Shown: piece by piece, positions 1 to 10,080 of the stretch
Numbering within the stretch: position 1 is the stretch's first letter
How the letters are laid out: each line of letters begins with the position of its first letter
Assembly: GCA_004369085.1 (NCBI GenBank)
Contig: ML210478.1
Span: 1-22,705 of the forward strand
Direction of reading: 5' to 3'
DNA from: Coprinopsis marcescibilis
Lineage: Eukaryota; Basidiomycota; Agaricomycetes; Agaricales; Psathyrellaceae
Length of the DNA stretch: 22,705 bases
Notes under the pieces: generated by a model
The model's database searches: none
What the model saw: only the letters and a program-made list of their open reading frames with translations
Told to the model about the DNA's origin: nothing
Translations under genes and position numbers: made by a program

Positions 1-66
1 GTACGAGGCTTTGCATTTCCGTTACGTTTCTTGGCGTTCCTGATTTGATTCTCTGTGTGTTTATAG
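1..66 (+). other. Intron of the acyl-CoA synthetase gene
   Basis: The stretch starts GTACGA and ends TTATAG. The reading frame of the acyl-CoA synthetase exon opens immediately after it. The true donor could lie further left, outside the window. Confidence 0.6.
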
Positions 67-528
67 TATATCGCCCTGGAACGTCTGGAAGCGATCTACA
101 AATCATGTAACCTCGTTGCCAACATTTGCGTGCACGCAGTGTCCAGCGCCAACCAACCCATGGCTATCATCATTCCCCACGAAGTGCAACTCCGCGCCTA
201 CATCGCATCCAACCTCAAGTCCATCGATTCTACCGCGCCCCTCGCTGTCCTCTCCGCCAAGGAGGAGGTGCAGAAGGCAGTGTTGAAGGAGTGTAACGTT
301 GTTGGGAGGAAGAATGGGTTCAAGAATATGGAGTTGCTGGAGGCGGTTGTGTTGACTGCAGAGGAGTGGACGCCGGAGACCGGGCTCGTTACTGCTGCGC
401 AGAAGATTCAGAGGTCAAGGATTGCGAAGGCGTTCCATGATCAGATTCTGGTACGTGTTCTTTTGGTTATGCGGCTGCTGCGTGTGGCTGATTGGAACTC
501 TGTTCTCCAGGTCGTGTATAAGCATTGA
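67..528 (+). CDS. Long-chain acyl-CoA synthetase (fatty acid-CoA ligase), C-terminal end, partial
   Basis: This is the last part of an AMP-forming long-chain fatty acid-CoA ligase, the enzyme that activates fatty acids with ATP and CoA for lipid synthesis or oxidation. Exons are 67-450 and 511-528. The window starts inside, probably exactly at, an intron (GT at 1, TAG at 64-66). A 60-nt intron (GTACGT...CTCCAG, 451-510) precedes a six-codon last exon ending VVYKH-stop. Family signals in order are YIALERLEAIYKSC, then NICVHA and QPMAIIIPHE, and finally EEWTPETGLVTAAQKIQR, the usual C-terminal segment of eukaryotic Faa/ACSL enzymes. The adenylation core lies upstream of the window. The 60-nt intron is a multiple of three without an in-frame stop, so a naive ORF reads through it. 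It looks like an ordinary housekeeping gene flanking the array. Confidence 0.85.
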   Translation, partial: YIALERLEAIYKSCNLVANICVHAVSSANQPMAIIIPHEVQLRAYIASNLKSIDSTAPLAVLSAKEEVQKAVLKECNVVGRKNGFKNMELLEAVVLTAEEWTPETGLVTAAQKIQRSRIAKAFHDQILVRVLLVMRLLRVADWNSVLQVVYKH

Positions 529-806
529 GTACAGGCATGATATCGGTGCATTAGGACTATACCACTTGCTCAGGGTCTTGCGCATGTTCCTTGAGACTCG
601 GGCAGGGCTTTCCATCTCCATTCGCATTTCGTTTCTCTTGTTTCTTTTTCGCATCTTCATTAATATTCGGTTAACAATATCCATCATTTGATTCTGTTTG
701 ACGTTAGACCTACTGTCGTTATCCTCCTGTCAGTGTTTAAGGTCCAAACCTTTGGGTACGTCCGGACGCGAGCACTGTGACAAGCAAGGATTTCATGCGT
801 TGGATG
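529..806. other. Intergenic stretch / 3' UTR between acyl-CoA synthetase and tRNA-Val
   Basis: This stretch holds the 3' untranslated region of the acyl-CoA synthetase gene and the 3' flank of the tRNA gene. The open frames here have no recognisable family pattern and overlap one another on both strands. I see no other gene. Confidence 0.5.
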
Positions 807-811
807 AAAAA
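807..811 (-). terminator. Pol III terminator of tRNA-Val
   Basis: A run of five A on the + strand reads as TTTTT on the minus strand, one base past the tRNA discriminator position. That is the standard RNA polymerase III stop signal. Confidence 0.8.
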
Positions 812-812
812 T

Positions 813-886
813 TGAGTCGAGCCAGGTTCGAACTGGCGACCTTCTGTGTGTTAGACAGATGCGATAACCAACTACGCCATCGACCC
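813..886 (-). tRNA. tRNA-Val (anticodon AAC)
   Basis: Read on the minus strand, the 74-nt sequence folds as a tRNA. The acceptor arms GGGTCGA and TCGACTC pair with one G-U, and the discriminator base is A. The D arm contains AGTTGGTTA. The anticodon stem TCTGT/ACAGA carries the loop CTAACAC, so the anticodon is AAC (positions 850-852) and the codon is GUU, valine. The T arm is GCCAG-TTCGAAC-CTGGC. There is no intron and CCA is not encoded, as expected for a nuclear tRNA gene. The internal AGTTCGAACCT serves as the B box. It resembles fungal tRNA-Val(AAC) overall. Confidence 0.93.
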
Positions 887-1660
887 TTGGGGACTGGTTA
901 GGGCGCTGCCGCCGTCCCGGCCCAGCCTCCATATTTTCCGCTAAGTTGTAGTATATAGTTTCGCATCCCGTTCCTGCGTTCTGTTGAGCAGATGCGACGT
1001 ATTGAAGGGATGAGTTAAATGGTGACGTTGAAGGACTATGAAATGAAACGATTGATTCAAGTGACGCGCTTGTAAAGATTGTCTTTGTTTGGCAAAGCTT
1101 CCTTCGCCTCCCGAAAAGGACCTTGGACGCGCCGTCCCATCATTACTTCCTGTATGTTGTTCCACAATGCCCCTCATCAGCGGTCCGCTTTCATTTTCTG
1201 CCATGCGGAGGCGAAAAATGAATCAGAAGCTATGCCCCCAATTCATATAAATCTCGAGGAGCTGGACGACACAGAGATGGTTGGGGTGAGGGACTGTCAC
1301 TGCAAACGTGAACGCATCGCAGCTTTGCGCCTTAACTCAAGTCGTAACAAGGGACCACCACAGCTCACACATGGATTCCTAGTTCTAACATGCAAATCGG
1401 TCTCCGTCCTTGATGTTAGGATCAGTGCTATCATCAAGCTATCATGTTCACAATTCCGCCTGTCACCAGAACCCACCTAGAGTGCTTCAAAGTTCATGAA
1501 ATCATGAAACCTTAAACTTTCTTGGCTAGGCGGGTTTGGCTCTGGACATATGGCTCTATGCCGCTTTCAGCCCATGGAGCTGTACTTATAGCCTACCTCG
1601 CTAGGCTAGAGAGATGTTTCTCAGCCGGCGCTGGCTTTTACTCGCACCGTACGTGATTAT
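887..1660. other. Intergenic region upstream of the array
   Basis: No recognised gene lies here. A 133-codon open frame (1079-1480 +) and an 87-codon frame on the other strand (941-1204) overlap and have no family motif, so neither is called. Near the right end, 1586-1590 (TTATA) lies about 70 nt upstream of the copy 1 start codon and may be a core promoter element. Confidence 0.4.
1586..1590 (+). promoter_or_regulatory. TATA-like element upstream of copy 1
   Basis: TTATAG lies about 70 nt before the start codon. Copy 5 has the same ten-base string CTTATAGCCT at a similar distance (about 80 nt). This is weak evidence on its own. Confidence 0.25.
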
Positions 1661-3518
1661 ATGGCCGTCGACGATTTCACGCAGCTGCCGACTGAAGCTC
1701 TCCTTGAGCTGATCGAGCAGAAGCGCACGACGCATGTGAGTTTGCTTCTACTCTCTCGGTGCTCTTATCTGATGAATAATATTTCTCACGGACGATTGTT
1801 AGCACGCACAATGTATGTGTCCATAATCCTCATACTGCTCACTGAAACTGACCGTTCGACGTACTAGCCGCTCTCACAACGTTACTCGTGCGTATTCGTT
1901 ACCGCAGATAGTCTTGCACGAGTCAACCAGCCTAACCTTCCGAAAAGGTTGCGGATTACCTTCATACTCTTCCTTCAGAGGTATGGGTATGCTTCAGAGC
2001 CCCTCAGCTCTCTCCGACCTTCGTGCCTGACTGATCGACTGCTGATAGGTCCGATATATCTGGCCAGCGCCATGGAGTGCCGTGAAGATCCTCTTTCTGC
2101 TGACTCGCTACCTGGCGTTCATCAACTTGTTCGCCGGTCTGAGCTGTGCGTTCTCGTTCCATTTACAATACCAGTGACGTCTGAACGCAGTGCTGAATCT
2201 AGATGGTCACTCTGAGACACGCACTTTGACGGCTGAGGTAAGTGTGGACTGTGGTGGGTGTTTGGGATGGATAACCAGATTTCCCTCAGACGTGCCATGT
2301 TCTCCTCCGGATGGAATGCAGTGAGTGGTTTGGGCTGGAAGGAGTGGTACTGCCGACTAACGACAGCAATCGTGTTATAAAGTGTCTGTTCTCGCAACCG
2401 TACTTTTTGCAGAAGGTGGGCCAATTTAGTCGGCGAATGTCACGCGATATAACCATACTTATGAATTGGGCTTATATATAGCGATTCTCTTCATCAGAGT
2501 CTATGCTCTTTCTGGACGGAGTAAACTTCTGGTCCGATACTTGATACCCCATTTCTTGGTGTGTGCATACAATCAATGGATAACCGCTGTGGCTCATCTA
2601 ATATCCACCTTGCAGATCGTTCATACAACAGAGTTCATATTGATGGGATATGTGATGATGAACTCGCTTCGTTCGTGCCTTTGCCTTCCTCCCCCGCTAA
2701 GTACCTGACCGCAATGATTATCTAGACCCCATTAATCCAGCCGTCTCAGAGCACATCGGATGTCTCGCGATCCCAGCCAGCCCTCGGACGGTGGAGCTCT
2801 TATCAGGAGTATACAGCTTATTCGTGTTTAGTGGCGTCGGTGACTATTCTTTTCAACCTGAGATCCGCAAGAAGGCATTCTGACAGAGTTACTCGCTTCC
2901 TGGCAGTCTTGCTTTCAATTATGATCTGGTTGTGCTACCAGAACTTTGGTCATGTGGACATGAGCGCCTCTAATCTCATTGCTGTTTTCGTTCGTGATGG
3001 GTGCGCATATTTCCTCGTGATTGCCAGTACGTACTTTCGATTCTCCTGCTCGACCATCCCTCGCACGAGCACTTACGTTTTGGATTGTGGAATTAGGCCA
3101 GGCTATAGCTAATATTGTGATCAGTCTGACCGTCGGGGTATGTGACGTCTCCCAAAGCCTTCTTATCAACAACGCCTCTTACGCTTCCCTTTCAAATACA
3201 GCAAGGGTACAACATCATCCTCGGCGAGTAAGTCTCAATTCGATCTCATAGGTGCTTCTTTATCTTGTCAGCGCAACTAATTAAGCCACGCCATTCACCA
3301 GGTCCCAAGGGATGTTCCACAGCATCCTCGCCTGTCGACTCGTCCTCCACCTGCGCGAAGTTGCAGATCGCGGTACCGTTCGCTTGGACGGTGCGACCAA
3401 GTTGTACGATGACTCATTTTCCGTCGATTGTCCTCGCAGGATCGCGCCGATACGCTTTGCGCCCGCGCAAGCTGACTCGGATGCATCCAGCAGATTCACG
3501 AGCCAAATCGGAGTATGA
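1661..3518 (+). CDS. DUF6533-family multi-pass membrane protein, array copy 1
   Basis: Fifteen exons: 1661-1735, 1803-1812, 1868-1887, 1948-1980, 2049-2145, 2203-2237, 2290-2320, 2383-2415, 2482-2558, 2616-2670, 2726-2839, 2907-3026, 3097-3137, 3202-3227 and 3302-3518. The spliced product is 327 aa with no stop. The DUF6533 core VADYLHTLPSE then YIWPAPW...K follows a hydrophobic segment at about residues 25-45. Further hydrophobic stretches are rich in F/L/I/V, with IRVYALSGR between the third and fourth and FVRDG before the last. The end carries SILACRLVLHLRE and a charged tail of about 50 residues, probably cytosolic. All splice positions match the other copies. The exon 10 donor is GTTCGT and the exon 12 acceptor is the AG at 2906, both chosen by homology. 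Function is unknown; a membrane sensor or structural role would be guesswork. Closest relative here is copy 2. Confidence 0.85.
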
Positions 3519-4064
3519 GCTAGATATTATGGACATCAGTGAATCGAAAATCATACTGTATTAATAACTACTTGTTGTATATTGGCTCTGTAAAGTGCTC
3601 GGCTACTTGGTTTTAGGGGTGTATTATGTGTACTGGTACCGCTGTATAATGGGAATTTAGGCTGAAAGTCTTAGCGGAATATGAAGGAAGGCCGAGAACT
3701 CCGAGGAGTAAATGGACGCGTCGCAAAGCTTTGGCTATGCTTGTCTATGTTTGATTTTGCTTTGAACTTCGAATGCTTCAGACAGCGCAATTCTGGAACC
3801 CATTCTTTTGCGATTCTTTTAGTGAGTCAGAAAATGCAAGTAACAATGTCAATTCTGTGGTGAGTTTGATTCAATTTAATCATAGGAGTCCCCCCACTGA
3901 ATAATGAGAATGTCCCAGATTCCAAGGGGGGTGTACTTCGGGCATTAACCCCGGACACTTCAAAGTGACCTGCTTCGATTCATTCGAACACTTTCTCGTG
4001 TGCCTCATGGCGATTTGCGTCAGCACTGCAGTTTACTGAGCAGCAAGGCCTGTATTTAACTGCG
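3519..4064. other. Spacer between copies 1 and 2
   Basis: The shortest spacer of the array (546 nt) holds the 3' UTR of copy 1 and the promoter region of copy 2. It is A/T-rich in its first half. I see no gene or family exon relic. A 60-codon frame at 3681-3863 has no recognisable pattern. Confidence 0.4.
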
Positions 4065-5901
4065 ATGTATGGCTCTTTCCCCTTAGAAGCCACTCAAATG
4101 TTGGAGCTCCCCCCGCTCGAGGTCCTTGCGTACCAGAAGCAAGCTTCACATGTGAGTTACGACCGTCAGTTGCGCTTGTGTGTTCAATGACCTTACCTTG
4201 ACTCCGACGGAAGTACACCCAGGGTACGTCCGAATCTGTGGCTCTCGTTAACGATTCTGACCCTCGCATAGCTGCAATCGGGACCCTATTGGCGAGAGAC
4301 ACTCTAAACCTGAATCCAATGTCACACACTGTGACTTAATATTAAAGAATCAGGTCGCAGACTATCTTCATACACTCCCGTCCGAGGCAAGTTAAACGTC
4401 GTGATTGGGTATGTGGGCTCTAATTAATCAATAGATACGCTACGTCTGGCAGGCACCCTGGAGCGTTGTAAAGGTCTTGTTTATAGTCGCCCGATACTTG
4501 GCTTTCGCGCTGCTATTTTTTGGACTGAGATGTCAGTTCTTTTTCTTTGTTCAGCTTAGAGGACTAGCTGAGCTCATGTTCTGCTGAATGGGTTTACAGA
4601 GACCTCAGACATATCCGCCCCTGTACTACCCGTTCCATATTTCCGCTTACCGCATCGCTGACGCCTTCGAACGCTATATAGACCTGCCACGTATTGCTTG
4701 AAGTGGAATGCAGTAAGATCGCTCCCTCCTCTCTGTCATTTAAACTAAACTTACTCCTTGCTAGTACTCAAATGAAGTGTTCGTGTTGATCCTCATCGCA
4801 TTATCCGAAGGTCTGTTTGACCTCCCGAGTTGGAATCCCGTCGATACTGTTGGGTTTTGACCTAATACGATGATCGGGAGCAGGCATAATGTTCATCAGA
4901 GTTTACGCGCTTTCAGGATGTAAAAAAGCAATGCTAGGGTACCTTCTCTCCCATTACATTGCGAGTGACCTCTCGATCATGACGTTCTCAGGCTCACTCA
5001 AATAATCATAGGTCATCCATGCCATCCAGTTTATCCTCATGACATTAATGATGAAATCGTCAAGCTGTGAGTGGTCCTTGGAAGCAACTTCGCATGCATA
5101 GCTAACTCACATAGATCCTATCGTTCCGGGCATATCAGAGCGCATAGGGTACGTAGGATTTGGCAATAACATAATCACAGGACAACTGCTTTCAGCAGTC
5201 TATGTCACTTTCGTCTTCAGCGGTGTCTGTGAGTCGACCAGCCGCAATATTATGGCTCAAACATCTCAGATCTTACTCAGTTCTCCTTTCGATTACCTCG
5301 TGGCTATGTTACCGCAACTTCCTGTACCTGACCACTCGTCGCATGACACTGGCCTCAGTCTTCTTCCAAGACGGCTGTACTTACTTTCTATCATAGCAGG
5401 TGAGAAATATTGTCTGGATTTTATCTTCTACATATTAAAACATTGCGATAGGTCTAGCCATCGTGAACATTGTCACAGTAAGCTTGACCGTTGGGGTAAG
5501 TAAGGCACCTCTCTTTCCAACCGACCTAATCCCCAGTCCTTGAATTTCAGAAACCTTACAACTTTGTACTTGGCGAGTACGTTCACTTCGCCGTGAACCT
5601 CTTCGTCCGGTAATAATTCCGCTGACATGATATTGACAGATCTCAAGGCATCTTGCATTCCATTCTTGCATGTCGGCTCGTCCGGCACTTGCGGAAAGTC
5701 GGAAGTCGAAAAACTGTGGACCTTGACCACTCGAAGATACTGTACGATGCTACCTTTACGACTCAAGAACACACGACGCTTGACTCCATACGATTCGAGG
5801 AAGTCTTGCCCGATGCACTCACTGTGTCTGAAATCTTCGCTGGTCCGATACATACGACTCAGGCCAGTTGGGACCTTCAGGTGCCCGTTCAAGCTCAGTA
5901 A
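4065..5901 (+). CDS. DUF6533-family membrane protein, array copy 2, probably damaged (frameshift in exon 12)
   Basis: Exons by homology: 4065-4151, 4214-4223, 4272-4291, 4354-4386, 4435-4531, 4609-4631, 4682-4712, 4778-4810, 4884-4960, 5012-5066, 5115-5228, 5281-5399, 5452-5495, 5551-5576 and 5640-5901. The core VADYLHTLPSE and YVWQAPW, the motif FIRVYALSGC and the end SILACRLVRHLRK are all present. Two defects are visible. Exon 12 is 119 nt against 120 in copy 1, a one-base loss near 5390 that brings a TAG at once. The usual exon 6 acceptor (AG at 4598-4599) would create a TAG at the junction, so a later AG (4608) must be used and the exon shrinks to 23 nt. A donor at 5377 could restore the frame by removing part of the last membrane segment, giving 335 aa. 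Introns 3, 4 and 9 start with GC. It may be an early pseudogene, or the lost base may be an assembly error. Confidence 0.7.
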
Positions 5902-7166
5902 CTGAGTGTCGGCGTATGTATTGTGCATCACATACTTACTATTGTTATAACATTAACAAGATCATCAAATACAGAGCTTCTGAAACTCTCCCTTCTACGT
6001 AAGTACTTATACTAATAGTTATCACGGCGCGGTGTTCGTTGTGTGGCTGACTCTCTGATGGGACTGAAGAGTTCGTAAGATTCAAGTTGACTGAATTCAA
6101 TTGAGTCCTTGAAGTGACGGCAAACATCGCCACATGGGAATGGAAATTACATGAATATGTGGGTAAACCGGTGGCGGATGATTCGGGAACAGCTACGTCC
6201 TCCCAGACCTTGTGCGATAGGTCGGAATGAGGGCTTATAGTATGCTCGGTGTATGCCGCAGTCAGCAGTCTTGATCCATTTTCAGTAAGTTCAGGGGCTC
6301 AGCGGCGTCTGCATTGCCTGCTCCGTTCGAACTGTGATAAATTCAGCTAGGAAGTGATTGTTTAACGTATTTGTATTTGGCTTCTTCGCCGTTCTCCGTT
6401 TTTGCGTGCCTTGGAGCTAATGATAACAGCCCCGTGACTAATGGAGGCACTCGCCCCTGGGGGATCGACTCCCGTGCCCTGCTCCACCCGCCCCACAAAA
6501 ACGCTGTAAAGAGGCCGGCGGATGCGCCAAACTGGAAAGCTCGAGAAGAGTGCTTTGTCTAGGTCCACCTACGACTCAAGGCTGTTCATAGAGATACCAT
6601 TAACTGACGGTGAAGAAGGCCTATCGTAAGCACATGGGCAGGTTGCCCAGCTCGGGCTACTCGTATCTGAATCTGATCGAATCCAGAGAGAGGTTTTGGT
6701 AAGTTACGGGGACTTATGCAACGTCCTAATCATGTCGGTTTCCAGGGTTAAGCCTGAGAAATGTGAGCGATGAAGTCATCATACGCCGAAGTCGTTGACC
6801 CACCTTGGTGACTGCATACATAGCGCATACAGCGTCTTAGCCACCAACCAGGGACACCACTGGCCAAGGTACAACGCCAACGTTGACTCCAGCCTAAGAG
6901 GCTGTCAGTATATACACCCTCCTTGATGTTTCTCGAAATGTTGCGCCATTGCTTGCGTTAATACCGTTGACATGGGATAATAGGCGGCGTGTTTTTCAGG
7001 GCAAGGAATGTCGTTTCTTTGAGTTCCGAAATTCATGTAACCGTGCCGGGAGATATACAGAGGTCACCCAGGGAGCCCGCTTTTAGACGGAACCAATGCT
7101 TATATGAAGGAAGGGTGTGGGTGACACCTCTGGTCTTCAGGACAGTCCCCGACCTTCTCCAGGACG
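5902..7166. other. Spacer between copies 2 and 3
   Basis: No gene is called. Overlapping frames at 6371-6562 (+) and 6362-6568 (-) share a GC-rich stretch (6440-6500) without a known pattern. Around 6945-7060 there are weak likenesses to exons 13 and 15 of the family, too poor to call a relic. A TTATAT at about 7100-7105 lies some 62-67 nt before the copy 3 start codon. Confidence 0.35.
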
Positions 7167-8907
7167 ATGGATCCAAGCACCGCTGAGTATCTCCTCGCCA
7201 ACCTCCCGCTGCCAATATGGGTCGAGCAGAAGGTGGTTGCTAATGTAAGCTATGTCCTTTGCTACTTCGTATCCCCGGACCCGTTGGTTGACTGTTTTTG
7301 TTTATGTTTGAAGTGTCTTCAAGGTTCGTTGCAAGTTCAAAGAAGTGATTAGTGCCATTTCTAACTATTGTGTGGAATTCTTTAGCGGCAATTTCCACGG
7401 CTTTGGTATGCCCATCTCGCAGGCAATGAGCGCAAGCGATAAGCTGAATCCACCCAGATTGTAGACTATATCGAGACACTTCCAGCCGAGGTCACCTATG
7501 TTTGGGCTGCCCCTTGGACGATGATCAAGGTTCTCTTCCTCTTGGCTCGGTATTCGCCATTCGTGACTGCATCCCTAGTCATCGCATGTCAGTTCATTCT
7601 CTTCATCTACGGCCAGAAATGACAACCAACTGTGGTCGATATAGATTCCTTCACGGAATCCGCAGACACTTTGGCGTCGGTGAGTTTGTATCTTTCCAAA
7701 ATTTCCCCTGGAGTTCACGTGGCCCCTTTTGGCTGGAATAGACTTGCGATACCCTTGTTGGATTTGCTGGAAGTGAGTCTCAAATTTCTGGTTTCTGTTG
7801 AAGGCGCCTCAATTATCATAGTGTTTGTCGTGGTCAATATTGCGCTATCAGAAGGTACCTCTTTGTTGACTGTTTGAAACGTCGGTTCCTGACCACATAT
7901 GTTAAGCTATCTTCTTCGCTCGAATATATGCGCTGTCGGGGAGAAGCAGACACATGCTGTTCTACTTGAGTTTCCAGTGGATTGTAAACCTGTTTCTATT
8001 CGTCATCTGGTGCTGCTGACCCACTCGAGGATCTAGGCAGTCCATCTGACTCAATTCGTCATGATGGGTATCGTCGTCAAGAGCTTAACTTGTAAGCAAC
8101 CCACTGATTGCGCGCGTAACGTCTCGAGAACGCTCGCATTTGGCTCACCCTGCTACAGATCCGATCATACCCCATGTGACTGCCCGAGTTGGCTGCTTTG
8201 GCTTCCCACTTCCTCGACTCATACCTGCAATCCAAGCCCTATTCTCGCTTTCAATGTTTAGTGGAGGCGGTATGTTCTCAATCCGATAACAAAAGGAGTC
8301 TATCCCTGACGTAGTGGATGCAGTTCTCCTTTTAATCATGGGGTACCTTGGGTTCCAAAGGTTCCGTCACGCCCGCGCCTCCAATCTAATGAATATCTAC
8401 TTCCGCGACGGTATCTTGTACTTCTTGGCGCTAGCCAGTGAGTGGGCTGAATATAAACTGCGCGATTTAACAAGGCTTATCTCGGTTCGGCAGGTCTGGC
8501 AATTGTAAACATTGTGCTTGGTGTCTATATCACAGTGAGTGAAAAACACTCTCTACCTTCATTCGAGTCCCGTTCACGAAATCTTCACTAGGGACCGTCC
8601 AACTTCGTCATTGGAGAGTGAGCATTCCGTAACTTTGGACAAACTCACATCAGTCTGACTCACTGACACTCGCAGATGTCAAGGAATCTTGTACTCTATG
8701 CTCTCTTGTCGGCTTCTTCTGCATATGCGCCACGTGGGAAACAAGTCCACAGCTACCCAGTTCAGCGATAGAAACCAGCTGGGCCGGGCTTGTCCCAATC
8801 CAGAGCAGCTAACCATGGAGCCAGTAAAATTTGTCTCTGTGCGTTCAGTTCCACTGACCGATTCTGAGCTGGGAGCCGCCACCAAAAAAGCGTCTGAGTA
8901 CTTGTAG
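7167..8907 (+). CDS. DUF6533-family multi-pass membrane protein, array copy 3 (intron 4 lost)
   Basis: Fourteen exons: 7167-7244, 7314-7323, 7386-7405, 7458-7587, 7645-7679, 7742-7772, 7822-7854, 7907-7983, 8037-8091, 8159-8269, 8324-8437, 8494-8534, 8592-8617 and 8676-8907. The product is 330 aa without a stop. The 130-nt fourth exon equals the usual exons 4 plus 5 (33 + 97): TLPAE runs straight into VTYVWAAPW. Hydrophobic segments lie at about residues 22-42, 60-80, 93-120, 130-155, 180-208 and 224-247. Between them are ARIYALSGR, RVGCFGFPLPR and YFRDG. The end has LYSMLSCRLLLHMRHVG and a tail of about 60 residues closing in KKASEYL, close to the KTASEYS of copy 4. Start chosen because it gives an exon 1 of family length ending at the conserved phase-0 donor. 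No known activity. Confidence 0.87.
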
Positions 8908-9076
8908 AACCCATACGCCTGGTTTTCCTTGGTTGAACTTACTTAGTGCTGTTGCGCATTTAGATGATAGAAGTTGTACATATGTAAATAGAATCAGCCA
9001 GTTGAGTGTCAAGGTGACGAAATGTAAGTCGGGGGCGACATTCTGTACCAAACGCGAAGTTGTTTGGTTTGGAGGC
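8908..9076. other. 3' flank of copy 3
   Basis: This A/T-rich stretch follows the stop codon and probably carries the 3' UTR. I see nothing else before the GC-rich repeat block. Confidence 0.4.
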
Positions 9077-9352
9077 CTACAGATTACATAGATTACATAG
9101 ATTAGATCGAGCGCGCTCCCGGCGGGCCGCCGCGACTGCCTCTGCCCATCTGGCGCTCGACGCGATACCGAGCCAGCCCAGCAGCCAGAGGCCGTGCCTG
9201 GTGTGTCCCCACGGCCTACCACACCGGGCCCGGAAATCCCACCAACCCCAGAGCTCATCTTTATCGTCCGACCAAACATCATGGGTGAACCATCTTAAGC
9301 ATGGATGCATTTGAACCTCAAGCTCGAGACCAGCTGGTGAGACACGCGCCAT
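9077..9352 (-). repeat. GC-rich dispersed-repeat fragment, possibly a non-LTR element 3' end
   Basis: This block is much richer in G and C than its surroundings. On the minus strand it keeps an open frame of 91 codons ending ...RRERARSNLCNLCNL-stop. The final NLCNLCNL is encoded by a 9-bp tandem repeat. A frame that runs into a short tandem repeat at its 3' end is what a 5'-truncated LINE-like or SINE-like copy would leave. I see no reverse transcriptase motif and cannot confirm target-site duplications. It could also be an unrelated low-complexity GC island. Confidence 0.4.
9082..9104. repeat. 9-bp tandem repeat (GATTACATA, about 2.6 copies)
   Basis: GATTACATA is repeated twice exactly and then partly (GATTA). 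It sits at the border of the GC-rich block and corresponds to the 3' end of that block on the minus strand. Confidence 0.75.
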
Positions 9353-9451
9353 GAGCCCCTGAAATTTGTGATCCCGCAGCTCTGATATGCATCAATATCA
9401 ATCCATGTTATTCCTGAGGCTTAATGACCCTTTCCACAGCTCCTTCGGATA

Positions 9452-10080
9452 GCATACTATTTCCAGAGATTGCGCAGTAAGTGGCTGAGCCGTTGAGTGC
9501 CTGTGTAATGCACTCATTCCTTCAGTTAATATGCACCGAATTTATCTGGAGACATATCGCGTAGTAACCATGCTCTCAGAAGATGGTTATGTCTCCCAGG
9601 ACTACCACAATCCAGACAATCCGAATTGTAACATGACTTCTCTGGGCCTTTTAACCGCTCTGTTAACCTCCAGGTGATCGTCCGATTACTGCTGTCGCTT
9701 CTGAATGTGGGACGTATAGAAAATGGTTTAAGGCACAGGAAACTTGAACCATTCGGGGCCTCTTAACGCAACTTGTTTGGGATAACTATTCCCAAGACGG
9801 AGTGTTTAAACGGGAGAAACTTCCATGTCCATGCGTTGCGAGTGCTCGTCCGTACAACTTACTCGAGTCTGCGTAACTTTCTGATGTTCACCATGTTTAC
9901 GATTCGAGAAGCAACCTTGCTGCGAAAATTACGTATTCATCGGAGTGCAGCGCGATCCCTTGCTATTCTTAGCAGAAGCAGGGTCTATTTTTACAAGTAG
10001 AGACAGTGTGTTGTTTGTCGTCAGGAACTAATGGGACATCCGCGCAGTGACCATTGCCTTGTGGTCCTTCATTTTAAGGT
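9452..10080 (+). pseudogene. Decayed DUF6533-family copy (relic R1)
   Basis: Pieces of the family appear in the right order on the + strand. A 31-nt exon 7-like piece ends in CA|GTAAGT (about 9441-9473). An exon 8-like piece encodes VVTMLSED around 9560-9583, but its donor GT has become AT. An exon 12-like piece (9917-9997) encodes LRKLR...YFY, matching the LRKFR...YF of copy 4 at equal spacing. A stretch like exon 15 (10047-10080) resembles the CRLVLHLR coding sequence. Frames are broken between these pieces and the N-terminal core is not recognisable. A start-like codon with a donor at 9301-9336 may be a remnant of exon 1. The fit is by eye. Confidence 0.45.

Noticed and set aside
415..691. 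Open frames on both strands overlapping the end of the acyl-CoA synthetase gene
   Set aside because: They cover the last intron and the 3' UTR, have biased hydrophobic or basic composition and no family motif.
1079..1480. 133-codon frame upstream of copy 1
   Set aside because: No domain, no splice-supported extension, no similarity to the array family; probably chance.
1941..1947. Apparent frameshift in exon 4 of copy 1 when starting from the AG at about 1908
   Set aside because: Using the AG at 1946-1947 gives a 33-nt exon identical in length to all other copies, so copy 1 is intact.
6945..7060. Possible extra relic before copy 3 (likeness to exons 13 and 15)
   Set aside because: Only two short, gapped likenesses; could be chance. 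A frameshift-tolerant alignment would settle it.
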